A stretch of 6,179 nucleotides of DNA from Desulfotomaculum sp. (GTDB lineage: Bacteria > Bacillota > Desulfotomaculia > Desulfotomaculales > Nap2-2B), in assembly GCA_003457075.1 (NCBI GenBank), contig DMIY01000116.1, positions 1-6,179 on the forward strand, in the 5' to 3' direction. Below are positions 1 to 5,188 of this stretch, one piece after another. A program made the position numbers and the translations under genes. The first letter of the stretch is position 1. Every line of letters starts with the position of its first letter. The notes under the pieces were generated by a model. It was not told the origin of the DNA, ran no database searches, and saw only the letters and a list, made by a program, of their open reading frames with translations.

Positions 1-1322
1 TTGATGAAAGCAGATACTTTAACCCCGGAAAAGAACGCAGTCCTTTAGTATTCGATGGGGTTAAGCTCGGGTTGACTGTCTGTGAAGACATCTGGAATGA
101 CAAAGACTATTGGAACAGACATATCTACCCGGTTGACCCTGTGGAAGAACTGTTTAAACAGGAAGCGGATTTGATTATAAACATTTCCGCCTCACCGTAT
201 TATTATGGTAAAATTAACTTGCGCCTGGATATGCTCCAAAAAATGGCTGCAAAATACCAAAAAGTATTCATTTACACTAACCAGACCGGCGGAAATGACG
301 AACTCATCTTCGATGGGACCAGTTTTGCGGTAGATTCACATGGGAAAGTTATGCACCGGGCAGGAAGCTTTTGTGAGGACCTGATCTTCTTAAAATATGT
401 AAATGATTCCATAGAAGTAAATAACCGAGAAATAGCCGGGGAAAACATTTTTCCAGGATCGAAAACTTACCATTCTCAGATTCCCGAAGATATAGACAAT
501 GTCTATCACGCTTTGGTATTGGGAATACGTGATTACATTTCCAAAACGGGCTTCAGTAAAGCGCTTGTAGGATTAAGCGGGGGTATCGATTCATCAGTAA
601 CTGCAGCATTGGCTGTTGCCGCCTGCGGGAAAGAAAATGTCCTGGGGGTGGCAATGCCTTCTATTTATTCTTCACCGGGAAGTCTTGCCGATGCCCGGGA
701 ACTTGCTGAAAACCTTGGAGTAGCCTACCGGGAAATACCTATCCAGAGCGTCTTTTCAGCATTCCTCAACCTTTTCAATAAAGAAAATACATATCTTTCC
801 GACCTTGCCGAAGAAAATATTCAGGCCCGTATCCGCGGTAACATACTGATGTTTATCTCCAACCGGGAAGGTTATCTCACGCTGACCACGGGCAATAAAT
901 CTGAACTGGCGGTAGGATACTGCACGCTTTACGGGGATATGTCAGGTGGCCTGGCAGTAATTTCCGATGTGCCCAAAACAATGGTTTACAAACTGGCCGA
1001 ATATATAAATCTTCAACAGGAGATCATTCCCAACAGCGTTCTGGTCAAACCTCCTTCCGCGGAACTAAAGCCGGGACAACTCGATCAGGATTCCCTTCCC
1101 CCTTACGAGGTGCTTGACAAAATACTACAAGCATACATCGAGGAAGATAAAACGGCCGATGAAATTACGGCCCTAGGATATAATCATGCTGTTGTCAGGG
1201 AAATAATTCAAAAAGTAAACCGGGCCGAGTACAAGCGGCACCAGGCGGCGCCGGGTCTGAAGGTAACTACCAGGGCTTTTGGCTGGGGCCGGCGCATGCC
1301 GATTGCCTGGCAGAAAGGCTAA
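1..1322 (+). CDS. nadE: Glutamine-dependent NAD+ synthetase, 5' end outside the window
   Basis: Makes NAD+ from nicotinic acid adenine dinucleotide, ATP and glutamine, the last step of NAD synthesis in the cytosol. The frame is open from base 3 (first residues DESRYF), so the start lies upstream; an internal TTG at 72 is not the real start. About 439 residues are visible. First comes the end of the nitrilase-type glutaminase domain, with the nucleophile cysteine in LTVCEDIW (codon 81-83) and the NISASPYYYGK segment. The ATP-pyrophosphatase domain follows, with its P-loop GLSGGIDSS at 570-596, TTGNKSELAVGY, and the family C-terminus KVTTRAFGWGRRMPIA. The two-domain form is usually about 540-690 residues, so roughly 100 or more are missing. 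No frameshift or lost key residue is seen. It is a housekeeping gene on the opposite strand to the next block, and no clear terminator follows it. Confidence 0.96.
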   Translation, partial: DESRYFNPGKERSPLVFDGVKLGLTVCEDIWNDKDYWNRHIYPVDPVEELFKQEADLIINISASPYYYGKINLRLDMLQKMAAKYQKVFIYTNQTGGNDELIFDGTSFAVDSHGKVMHRAGSFCEDLIFLKYVNDSIEVNNREIAGENIFPGSKTYHSQIPEDIDNVYHALVLGIRDYISKTGFSKALVGLSGGIDSSVTAALAVAACGKENVLGVAMPSIYSSPGSLADARELAENLGVAYREIPIQSVFSAFLNLFNKENTYLSDLAEENIQARIRGNILMFISNREGYLTLTTGNKSELAVGYCTLYGDMSGGLAVISDVPKTMVYKLAEYINLQQEIIPNSVLVKPPSAELKPGQLDQDSLPPYEVLDKILQAYIEEDKTADEITALGYNHAVVREIIQKVNRAEYKRHQAAPGLKVTTRAFGWGRRMPIAWQKG

Positions 1323-1328
1323 AATACA

Positions 1329-1412
1329 ATAACTAATGCTTTTTCCGGATCAACCACAGCTTTTTAAACTAATTCTCCTGTAACTTTTAAATTACGCTGT
1401 AGTGTTAGTTAT
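1329..1412. repeat. Imperfect 12-bp inverted repeat after nadE
   Basis: ATAACTAATGCT (1329-1340) and AGTGTTAGTTAT (1401-1412) are inverted copies; the outer 8 bp match exactly and two inner positions would be G-U pairs in a plus-strand transcript. The loop is 60 nt and AT-rich. It lies between the convergent nadE and hepT genes, but lacks the short loop and following T-tract of an intrinsic terminator. It could be a weak transcript-end structure or chance. Confidence 0.3.
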
Positions 1413-1441
1413 ACAGGCATGAATATCGATCCCTGCTCAGA

Positions 1442-1463
1442 CAGGTCCCCAACCGGGGGTCTG
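1442..1463 (+). other. GC-rich hairpin between convergent nadE and hepT
   Basis: CAGGTCCCC (1442-1450) can pair with GGGGGTCTG (1455-1463) around an AACC loop, giving a 9-bp stem with two G-U wobbles in plus-strand RNA. There is no T-run after it, so it is not a standard intrinsic terminator. Being between two convergent genes, it may still help end or stabilise the nadE transcript. In minus-strand RNA the two wobbles become A-C mismatches, so any role would be mainly for nadE. Confidence 0.35.
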
Positions 1464-1471
1464 CGCGTACT

Positions 1472-1927
1472 TTAGCTCGAACAAGGTTTGCCTCCTGACC
1501 GGTCGTTTGGCAACAAGGGCTTGATTTCACAGATAAATTTTTCAAAATCAGCCAACTCATTTCTGGCCATTTCATATATCCTTTCGGAGGATACTTCCTG
1601 GTACCCATGGACTATACGATTGCGAAAACCAATCATGGCTGAATAAACCGGCCAGTTTTCCCTGGTAATCAGCCCTGCCTCCAAAAGTATCCGCAGGGCC
1701 TCCCGGGCATCGCCCGGAGCGTGGCCAAACTTTTTAGCTGCTATATGGTAGGCCAGATCAATTATGGCTTCTATAGCCGTCTGCAACGAATACTTTAAAC
1801 CCTTGATCAGCCAGGGATCCTCCAGAACTTCCTCTTTTTTCTCACTATCCAGCAATCCTTTGATGCTGATCGTCTGCTCCCTGATATAGCTAATTTTTGC
1901 CATCATCCGTTCACGGTCTAAGCTCAC
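1472..1927 (-). CDS. hepT: HepT-like HEPN RNase toxin (DUF86 family)
   Basis: A 151-residue, mostly helical HEPN protein. Residues 102-109 read RNRIVHGY, a complete RX4HXY motif (R102, H107, Y109), which is the RNase active site of HepT toxins. In the characterised MntA-HepT system the tyrosine of this motif is the residue AMPylated by the partner; Y109 is the equivalent here. HepT toxins cleave RNA in the cytosol and are silenced by a minimal nucleotidyltransferase. The GTG start at 1927 is chosen because GGGGAGG lies 9 nt upstream; ATG codons at 1906 and 1903 would lack this spacing. The gene overlaps the end of mntA by 17 nt, so the two are almost certainly translationally coupled with antitoxin first. 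Length and domain appear intact. Family assignment is firm; toxicity is inferred from the family. Confidence 0.9.
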   Translation of the reverse strand: MSLDRERMMAKISYIREQTISIKGLLDSEKKEEVLEDPWLIKGLKYSLQTAIEAIIDLAYHIAAKKFGHAPGDAREALRILLEAGLITRENWPVYSAMIGFRNRIVHGYQEVSSERIYEMARNELADFEKFICEIKPLLPNDRSGGKPCSS

Positions 1928-2366
1928 CGGCCATTACCTCCCCGATAATCTCCTCCAAGGCAGTACGGTACCGGGGATACAGATCGGCGTACCGCCGGCT
2001 GACGTACTCGATTACGTCGGTAACTCGATCCCGGTTCCGGCAATAGATTAACCTTCCTTCTTTGATGACCCGAAAAACAAAAATTGGCTTCTCTGGGTTC
2101 AGGAAAACCAGATCAAAGGGATGCATTTCCACCGGTGGCAGGGAAAAGGCAATGGCCGCCTCCAACCGGTCGCCTTCCGTACTGTCCGGTTTTATTTCCG
2201 GCTCCAGGATAAGTCCCAGGTCAATATCACTATCCGGCCGGCATGCTTCCAGGACGGAACCGAACAGATAGGCTCCGGCCACCTGGGGAAAATCCCGTAA
2301 AGCCGTCTCAATCCGTTCAATTACAAGTTCTAAATTCAATCTAATCAGTTCCGCCACTTTGAACAC
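1911..2366 (-). CDS. mntA: MntA-like minimal nucleotidyltransferase antitoxin
   Basis: A 151-residue protein of the DNA polymerase beta-like nucleotidyltransferase fold. The N-terminus is helical. The catalytic motif follows: G36-S37, then D47 and D49 in SDIDLGL (a GSX9DXD spacing), with D85 in HPFDLVFL as the likely third metal-binding carboxylate. The C-terminal half contains VIKEGRLIY and a helical tail. In the studied MntA-HepT pairs the MNT transfers AMP to the toxin's HEPN tyrosine, blocking its RNase. The order MNT then HEPN with a 17-nt overlap is the standard arrangement. The longest start is GTG 2366, but GTG 2357 (residue 4) has the better ribosome binding site. The 5' end overlaps the end of a broken upstream gene by 26 nt (17 nt for the shorter start), suggesting transcription and perhaps translation depend on it. 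Confidence 0.9.
   Translation of the reverse strand: MFKVAELIRLNLELVIERIETALRDFPQVAGAYLFGSVLEACRPDSDIDLGLILEPEIKPDSTEGDRLEAAIAFSLPPVEMHPFDLVFLNPEKPIFVFRVIKEGRLIYCRNRDRVTDVIEYVSRRYADLYPRYRTALEEIIGEVMAGELRP
1937..1944 (-). promoter_or_regulatory. Ribosome binding site of hepT, fixing a GTG start
   Basis: Minus strand GGGGAGGT sits 8-9 nt before GTG at 1927, inside the last codons of mntA. It supports GTG 1927 over the internal ATG pair at 1906/1903. Confidence 0.7.
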
Positions 2367-2601
2367 CTTCCCTTATCTTTATCATGACTGTCCCAGGCCA
2401 TCCGGACAGTTCTGTAAGTAAATTTTGCACCTGGCCGTTCGCCAACATAGCATTTCGGGCAGAATCGACTTGAGGGTCTTGTCTGGATTGTCCCAGCAAA
2501 TCAAGCCTGGTTCGATATTCAATCCAGGGCCCACCTTCAAGCAGCCAATCTATAGGCACATTCATTATTGCCGTCGGCATCCTTCCAATAACGGAAAACA
2601 A
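2341..2601 (-). pseudogene. 5' fragment of a larger conserved protein, truncated at the mntA junction
   Basis: The 86-residue frame carries IDWLLEGGPWIEYRTRLDLL, then DPQVDSARNAMLANGQVQ and LLTELSGWPGT. I recognise this style from the N-terminus of a longer uncharacterised bacterial family (WLLEG...YRTRLDLLG...WPG) whose members continue well past this point; the match is from memory. After WPGTVM the resemblance stops and the frame ends about 13 codons later, overlapping the mntA start by 26 nt. This reads as a gene cut by recombination that joined mntA-hepT to its head. The frame opens at TTG 2601; ATG 2580 or ATG 2565 are equally likely starts and none has a well-spaced ribosome binding site. 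It may be a dead remnant, a leader that couples translation to mntA, or a real short protein. Function unknown. Confidence 0.55.
2364..2372 (-). promoter_or_regulatory. Ribosome binding site for the alternative mntA start
   Basis: Minus strand GGGAAGGTG lies 6 nt before GTG 2357, whereas GTG 2366 is itself inside this element with only GGGAAG directly adjacent. This favours initiation at 2357, giving a 148-residue MntA. Confidence 0.45.
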
Positions 2602-2623
2602 CAGCTATATTTGAGAAATTCTT

Positions 2624-2651
2624 TTTATAGTATATCATAGTGTATCTACAA
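2624..2651 (-). promoter_or_regulatory. Candidate promoter for the remnant-mntA-hepT operon
   Basis: On the minus strand an extended -10 TGATATACT (2637-2629) overlaps an alternative pair, TTGTAG (2651-2646), 16 nt, TATAAA (2629-2624). The -35 matches are poor. It sits in an AT-rich patch 23 nt upstream of the remnant's first possible start, about where a promoter for the left-hand TA pair would be needed. It overlaps the end of a weak small frame at 2635-2763. Confidence 0.4.
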
Positions 2652-2763
2652 AAACTGTTCTTCTGGCCAGTTTTCCCGAATAAGCAATCTGCAAGCGCCT
2701 GTTGAACCGGGCGAATTTAATCTCCGGGGATACCACTGACTGCTTAACTATCCTAAAATTCAT
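2635..2763 (-). CDS. Possible small protein, 42 residues, unrecognised
   Basis: An ATG-initiated frame from 2763 to a TGA at 2635, very basic in its second half (for example KFARFNRRLQ and KLARRTVF). Its start overlaps the stop of the upstream frameshifted frame by 11 nt, a coupling-like arrangement. There is no visible ribosome binding site, and the candidate promoter of the next operon overlaps its 3' end. I do not recognise it. It may be a real basic peptide, debris of an older gene, or chance. Confidence 0.2.
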   Translation of the reverse strand: MNFRIVKQSVVSPEIKFARFNRRLQIAYSGKLARRTVFVDTL

Positions 2764-2883
2764 CGGAAAAGTAATCGGAATCGATCTTCTTTATATCATA
2801 CGAGGTAACCTTGCTAACCCCGGAAGCCTATTGGGGTCGGTTCCTTTGCTGAGGATGGTCTTTTCGTAGGAGAAGACGTTCAC
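2753..2883 (-). pseudogene. Possible small coupled gene broken by one frameshift
   Basis: A GTG at 2883 overlaps the HEPN stop codon as GTGA, a typical coupling junction. The frame reads VNVFSYEKTILSKGTDPNR, then LPG, and in this frame ends at TAA (2791). If one G is added to the GGGG run near 2820, it continues instead as VSKVTSYDIKKIDSDYFSDEF and stops at TAG 2753, giving 43 residues with an acidic tail. The codons after the run look like normal coding sequence. I infer a third small member of the operon with a single-base deletion or sequencing error. I recognise no family, and chance cannot be excluded at this length. Confidence 0.3.
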
Positions 2884-3377
2884 TTTTTCTTACCGGTGTT
2901 GTTTCTGCTTCTTGTTTCAAGAAAAGATAAAAATTCCCCAATTTCCTCTTCCATGCGTTCAAAAATTTCCGGCAGGTTAATAACTAAAGGCTCCATCTTC
3001 GCAGGAGAAAGATGAAAGGCATATACGTTTCTCACTATATGCCGGAAACCCCGGTATTCATCCAGGCTATTTCTTGACTCACTGGAAATTACAGGTGGCC
3101 GTACCAGTTTAATTTCTGCGGCCATCTGGCGCAATAATGCCTGATGCCAGTTTTCCCCGTCCGGTTTGTTTTGATCAATGGTGGTAGCAATTAATTCAAA
3201 AATCTTTTCCATAACGGAATAAAAGCTGTGAAGGCTTAAGGCCACGCCGTCCAGATAAAAATCGTCCCCAGATAGTTTTGACCGCTCCCACCCTGCCTGG
3301 ACACGTTCAACAACTCTCTGAAGTTCTACAAGCTCCTCACGAATCCGGCCAGCTAAAGCAAGATACTTCTTGTTCAT
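2880..3377 (-). CDS. HEPN-fold HepT-like protein with variant active-site motif
   Basis: A 165-residue helical protein paired with an upstream nucleotidyltransferase, as in HEPN-MNT toxin-antitoxin modules. The HEPN motif is in YRGFRHIVRNVYAF: R112, H113, N117 and Y119. Aligned on the usual RX4HXY, the histidine position is asparagine (N117), while a histidine directly follows the arginine. I recall other HepT-like proteins of this shape (FRH...N.Y), so the variant may be a family trait rather than a defect. The expected role is an RNase toxin or RNA-binding partner in the cytosol; activity is uncertain because of the substitution. ATG 3377 overlaps the MNT stop as ATGA, so the pair is translationally coupled. 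The lysine-rich C-terminus (NNTGKKK) ends in a GTGA overlap with a small downstream frame. It is not similar by eye to hepT at 1472-1927. Confidence 0.8.
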   Translation of the reverse strand: MNKKYLALAGRIREELVELQRVVERVQAGWERSKLSGDDFYLDGVALSLHSFYSVMEKIFELIATTIDQNKPDGENWHQALLRQMAAEIKLVRPPVISSESRNSLDEYRGFRHIVRNVYAFHLSPAKMEPLVINLPEIFERMEEEIGEFLSFLETRSRNNTGKKK

Positions 3378-3760
3378 ATTTCCACCCCTTCACATTCAAC
3401 AGCCCTGCGCAAGGAACCCGCACAACTTTCGGCGTCCACCAAATCCACCTTAAACTCTGTACTCAGTCCCGTTACAGACCCCACGGCAGCATAAAAATGG
3501 TGATCAGGAATACCCCATACCGCCAGATCAACGTCAGACCAGCGGTTAAACCAAGTGCGGCGGGTTAAAGATCCAAAAACTACTACTTTTTTAGCGCCAA
3601 ATTTTTCTTTCAAAATAGCCGCAGCTTCTTTGGCAATCTTCCATGCCTTCTGGTAGCGATCAGACATATCGGCGGAAGGAGAAAAGGTATCTGTAAATGT
3701 CAAGGGATACTTTTTTACGTAATATGCAACCAGATCCCTGGATTTCGTGGTTTTGCTCAA
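3374..3760 (-). CDS. MNT-type nucleotidyltransferase, partner of the variant HEPN protein
   Basis: A 128-residue minimal nucleotidyltransferase. Residues 1-50 are a helical lead; residues 59-64 are VVVFGS with G63-S64, followed by an aromatic-rich loop (TRRTWFNRWS) and D76-V-D78, a GSX11DXD spacing. D106 in FKVDLVDAE is the probable third catalytic acid, and the protein ends soon after in ECEGVEI. This is the antitoxin-type half of a HEPN-MNT module; by analogy with MntA it may nucleotidylate its HEPN partner, but this subfamily need not act the same way. TTG 3760 is taken as start because AAGGGGGGA lies 7 nt upstream; the next internal ATG (residue 32) would also keep the catalytic core. It is first in its operon, divergent from cmr1, and overlaps the HEPN gene by 4 nt. 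Its loop spacing and C-terminus differ from the 1911-2366 MntA, so the two pairs look like different lineages, not a duplication. Confidence 0.85.
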   Translation of the reverse strand: MSKTTKSRDLVAYYVKKYPLTFTDTFSPSADMSDRYQKAWKIAKEAAAILKEKFGAKKVVVFGSLTRRTWFNRWSDVDLAVWGIPDHHFYAAVGSVTGLSTEFKVDLVDAESCAGSLRRAVECEGVEI

Positions 3761-3767
3761 ACTTTAA

Positions 3768-3776
3768 TCCCCCCTT
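3768..3776 (-). promoter_or_regulatory. Ribosome binding site fixing a TTG start for the MNT gene
   Basis: Minus strand AAGGGGGGA, 7 nt before TTG 3760. It is the only well-placed purine-rich site upstream of this frame and justifies the rare start. Confidence 0.65.
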
Positions 3777-3787
3777 CCGGATCTCTT

Positions 3788-3818
3788 AATGATACAATGA
3801 TACCTGGGTTCAACCTGG
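3788..3818. repeat. Short direct repeats in the divergent intergenic region
   Basis: AATGATAC occurs twice head to tail (3788-3803), directly followed by CCTGG twice (3803-3807 and 3814-3818, 11 bp apart, about one helical turn). The cluster lies 28-58 bp before the MNT start, where an operator for autoregulation of a TA operon could sit. No convincing promoter with both boxes was found around it on either strand, so a regulatory role is only a suggestion. Confidence 0.25.
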
Positions 3819-3958
3819 TGCTTTCGATCAGGGTTTGATTGGTGGAAACTTTGCTCACCCATGCCTCTGGATATTTTTCTTGAAAATTATTCATTATCCG
3901 GATCCCTCAAGCGGTATTATACCACTAAAGGCGCATTGAAAAAACAACGAAAAATTTC

Positions 3959-4030
3959 ATGCAAAAGCTGGAGGAGAAATGGAAACATGTGGCGAAGGGA
4001 AAAAATACTATCTTTACCCCCAAGGGGTGA
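3959..4030 (+). other. Short frame directly before and in phase with cmr1
   Basis: ATG 3959 opens a 23-codon frame (beginning MQKLEEKWKHVAKGKNTIF) that stops at TGA 4028-4030, inside the cmr1 ribosome binding site. It is in the same phase as cmr1, with only this TGA between them. It has no ribosome binding site of its own. It may be a leader peptide, a remnant of an upstream gene, or noise. Other frames here (3861-4052; an ATG at 3979) are no better supported. The rest of 3761-4036 holds no recognisable gene, CRISPR repeat or clear plus-strand promoter. Confidence 0.2.
4022..4030 (+). promoter_or_regulatory. Ribosome binding site of cmr1, pointing to a CTG start
   Basis: AAGGGGTGA is a near-perfect anti-16S match (one base short of AAGGAGGTGA) with a 6-nt spacer to CTG 4037. 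There is no ATG, GTG or TTG in the cmr1 frame between the in-frame TGA at 4028 and TTG 4115. Confidence 0.6.
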
Positions 4031-4036
4031 ACAAAG

Positions 4037-5188
4037 CTGGCTGATTTACTGAATATTAGAATAAAAACTCTTACGCCTCTGTGGACCGGTGGTATTGACG
4101 GCGCCTGCGACCGCTTGCATGGAAGCGGTATTATCGGTAGCCTGCGCTGGTGGTACGAGGCCATAATTCGTGGTCTGGGCGGAGACGCCTGCGATCCGGC
4201 CGGGCATGATAAATGTAAATTTGATCTAAAGGAATTTCAAAAAGCCAAAAACAAAGGGGAAAATGAGCAGAATGCCTTAAAAAGAGCCGGCCTTTGCGAT
4301 GCCTGCAAAGTATTTGGAGCAACAGGATGGAGCAGGCGATTCCGGCTAAAAATAGATGAACATAAAATAATACCGGCCTGGAACGGGCCAACATTAAACA
4401 TACGTCCTCCCGACCGAAGCAGGGGCTGGTTTTTAAATCCAGGACATTGGGGAATATTTACATTAATTTTGCACGGTGAAAAACCAGTACTGGAACAGTT
4501 GGCCGATTTATTGCTTTTCCTGGAGCAATGGGGCGCTCTTGGAGCGAAAAATCAACTGGGCTACGGGGTATTTCACATTGAGAATAGAGAGGAAGTTGAG
4601 CAGCGCGCCGGCAGGTGGCGTTGGCTTGTTACGGGAAATGAGCCGGCAGGTGGTTGTCCTGATTTGCGCCGCTTTGGTTTTTTCAACATCCGTTTTAAAC
4701 CGGAAAATGAGAAATGGTGGACGTACATTCCCGCCCTGGAAAGACTGTTGGGAGGAGAAAATACGGCCCGCGCCTTAAAACAAACGGGGGAGCGCGGGAT
4801 GATTCCACTGGCGCCGGTGCTGAAAAACGAATGGCGTTTCCATGACTGGCAAGGGCCGTTTTCAATTGCGCAATGGCTGTTCGGCGCCTCGCGCGAAGAA
4901 GACCGGGTACGCAGTAAAGTTAACGTTAGTTGGGCTTACAGGAACGGTGAGAAGTGGGAAATGCGCGGCTGGGTGTGGCTTTCTCCAAAAGATGGCAGCG
5001 GGCAGGTCATTGCTTCACACCACCTACAAAAACTATGGAAATGTTTTCGCAATGAGAATCTCTGGAGCAGTGCCTTAAAAATAAGCAGTCCGGAACTTGT
5101 TTTCAAACCTGCTGATCAGCGCTGGCGGGAAAAAACACCTGCAGCAGTGCGCGGGTTTCTGGAGGAGAGTACATGTTCGAGCAGTTGA
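4037..5188 (+). CDS. cmr1: Type III-B CRISPR-Cas RAMP protein Cmr1 (Cas7 group)
   Basis: Subunit of the Cmr effector complex, which uses crRNA to bind and cut RNA; Cmr1 sits at the crRNA 3' end of the complex. With the CTG start it has 383 residues. Domain 1 opens with IKTLTPLWTGGIDG (residues 9-22) and GSGIIGSLRWWYEAIIRGLGG (29-49), both typical of Cmr1. C52, C60 and a C87-x2-C90 pair in LCDACKVFGATGW form a likely metal site. The glycine loop LGAKNQLGYGVF closes this half. Domain 2 starts near GFFNIRFKP and includes IPLAPVLKNEWRF and SKVNVSWAYRNGEKWEMRGW. TTG 4115 would remove the first beta strand and the WTGG loop, so it is rejected as start. The gene overlaps the next by 16 nt; it is the first gene of an operon that must continue to the right, since Cas10/Cmr2 and Cmr3-6 are not here. 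Family assignment is very secure; the exact start is less so. Confidence 0.95.
   Translation: MADLLNIRIKTLTPLWTGGIDGACDRLHGSGIIGSLRWWYEAIIRGLGGDACDPAGHDKCKFDLKEFQKAKNKGENEQNALKRAGLCDACKVFGATGWSRRFRLKIDEHKIIPAWNGPTLNIRPPDRSRGWFLNPGHWGIFTLILHGEKPVLEQLADLLLFLEQWGALGAKNQLGYGVFHIENREEVEQRAGRWRWLVTGNEPAGGCPDLRRFGFFNIRFKPENEKWWTYIPALERLLGGENTARALKQTGERGMIPLAPVLKNEWRFHDWQGPFSIAQWLFGASREEDRVRSKVNVSWAYRNGEKWEMRGWVWLSPKDGSGQVIASHHLQKLWKCFRNENLWSSALKISSPELVFKPADQRWREKTPAAVRGFLEESTCSSS
5161..5166 (+). promoter_or_regulatory. Ribosome binding site of the ATPase gene inside cmr1
   Basis: GGAGGA with a 6-nt spacer to ATG 5173, lying in the last codons of cmr1. It confirms the overlap start and indicates cotranslation with cmr1. 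Confidence 0.8.

Noticed and set aside
72..74. TTG as the start of nadE
   Set aside because: The frame is open to the window's left edge and already encodes conserved NadE residues (DESRYF) upstream of 72; this is an internal leucine.
1323..1471. Intrinsic terminator between nadE and hepT
   Set aside because: Hairpin-forming sequences exist (1329-1412, 1442-1463), but neither is followed by a T-tract on either strand.
2425..2640. 71-residue plus-strand frame
   Set aside because: It is antisense to the remnant gene and its promoter region, with no family resemblance.
3896..3903. 8-bp perfect palindrome ATCCGGAT upstream of cmr1
   Set aside because: Too short to distinguish from chance and not near a recognisable promoter.
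3861..4052. 63-residue plus-strand frame before cmr1
   Set aside because: It has no ribosome binding site or recognisable motif, and overlaps the cmr1 start in another frame. It is probably chance, though a decayed gene is possible.
4115..4117. TTG as the start of cmr1
   Set aside because: It would discard IKTLTPLWTGGIDG, the conserved first strand and loop of Cmr1, and has no suitably placed ribosome binding site.
4476..5078. Two frames (4476-4778, 4842-5078) within cmr1
   Set aside because: They are out-of-frame shadows of cmr1, whose own frame is fully explained by family motifs.
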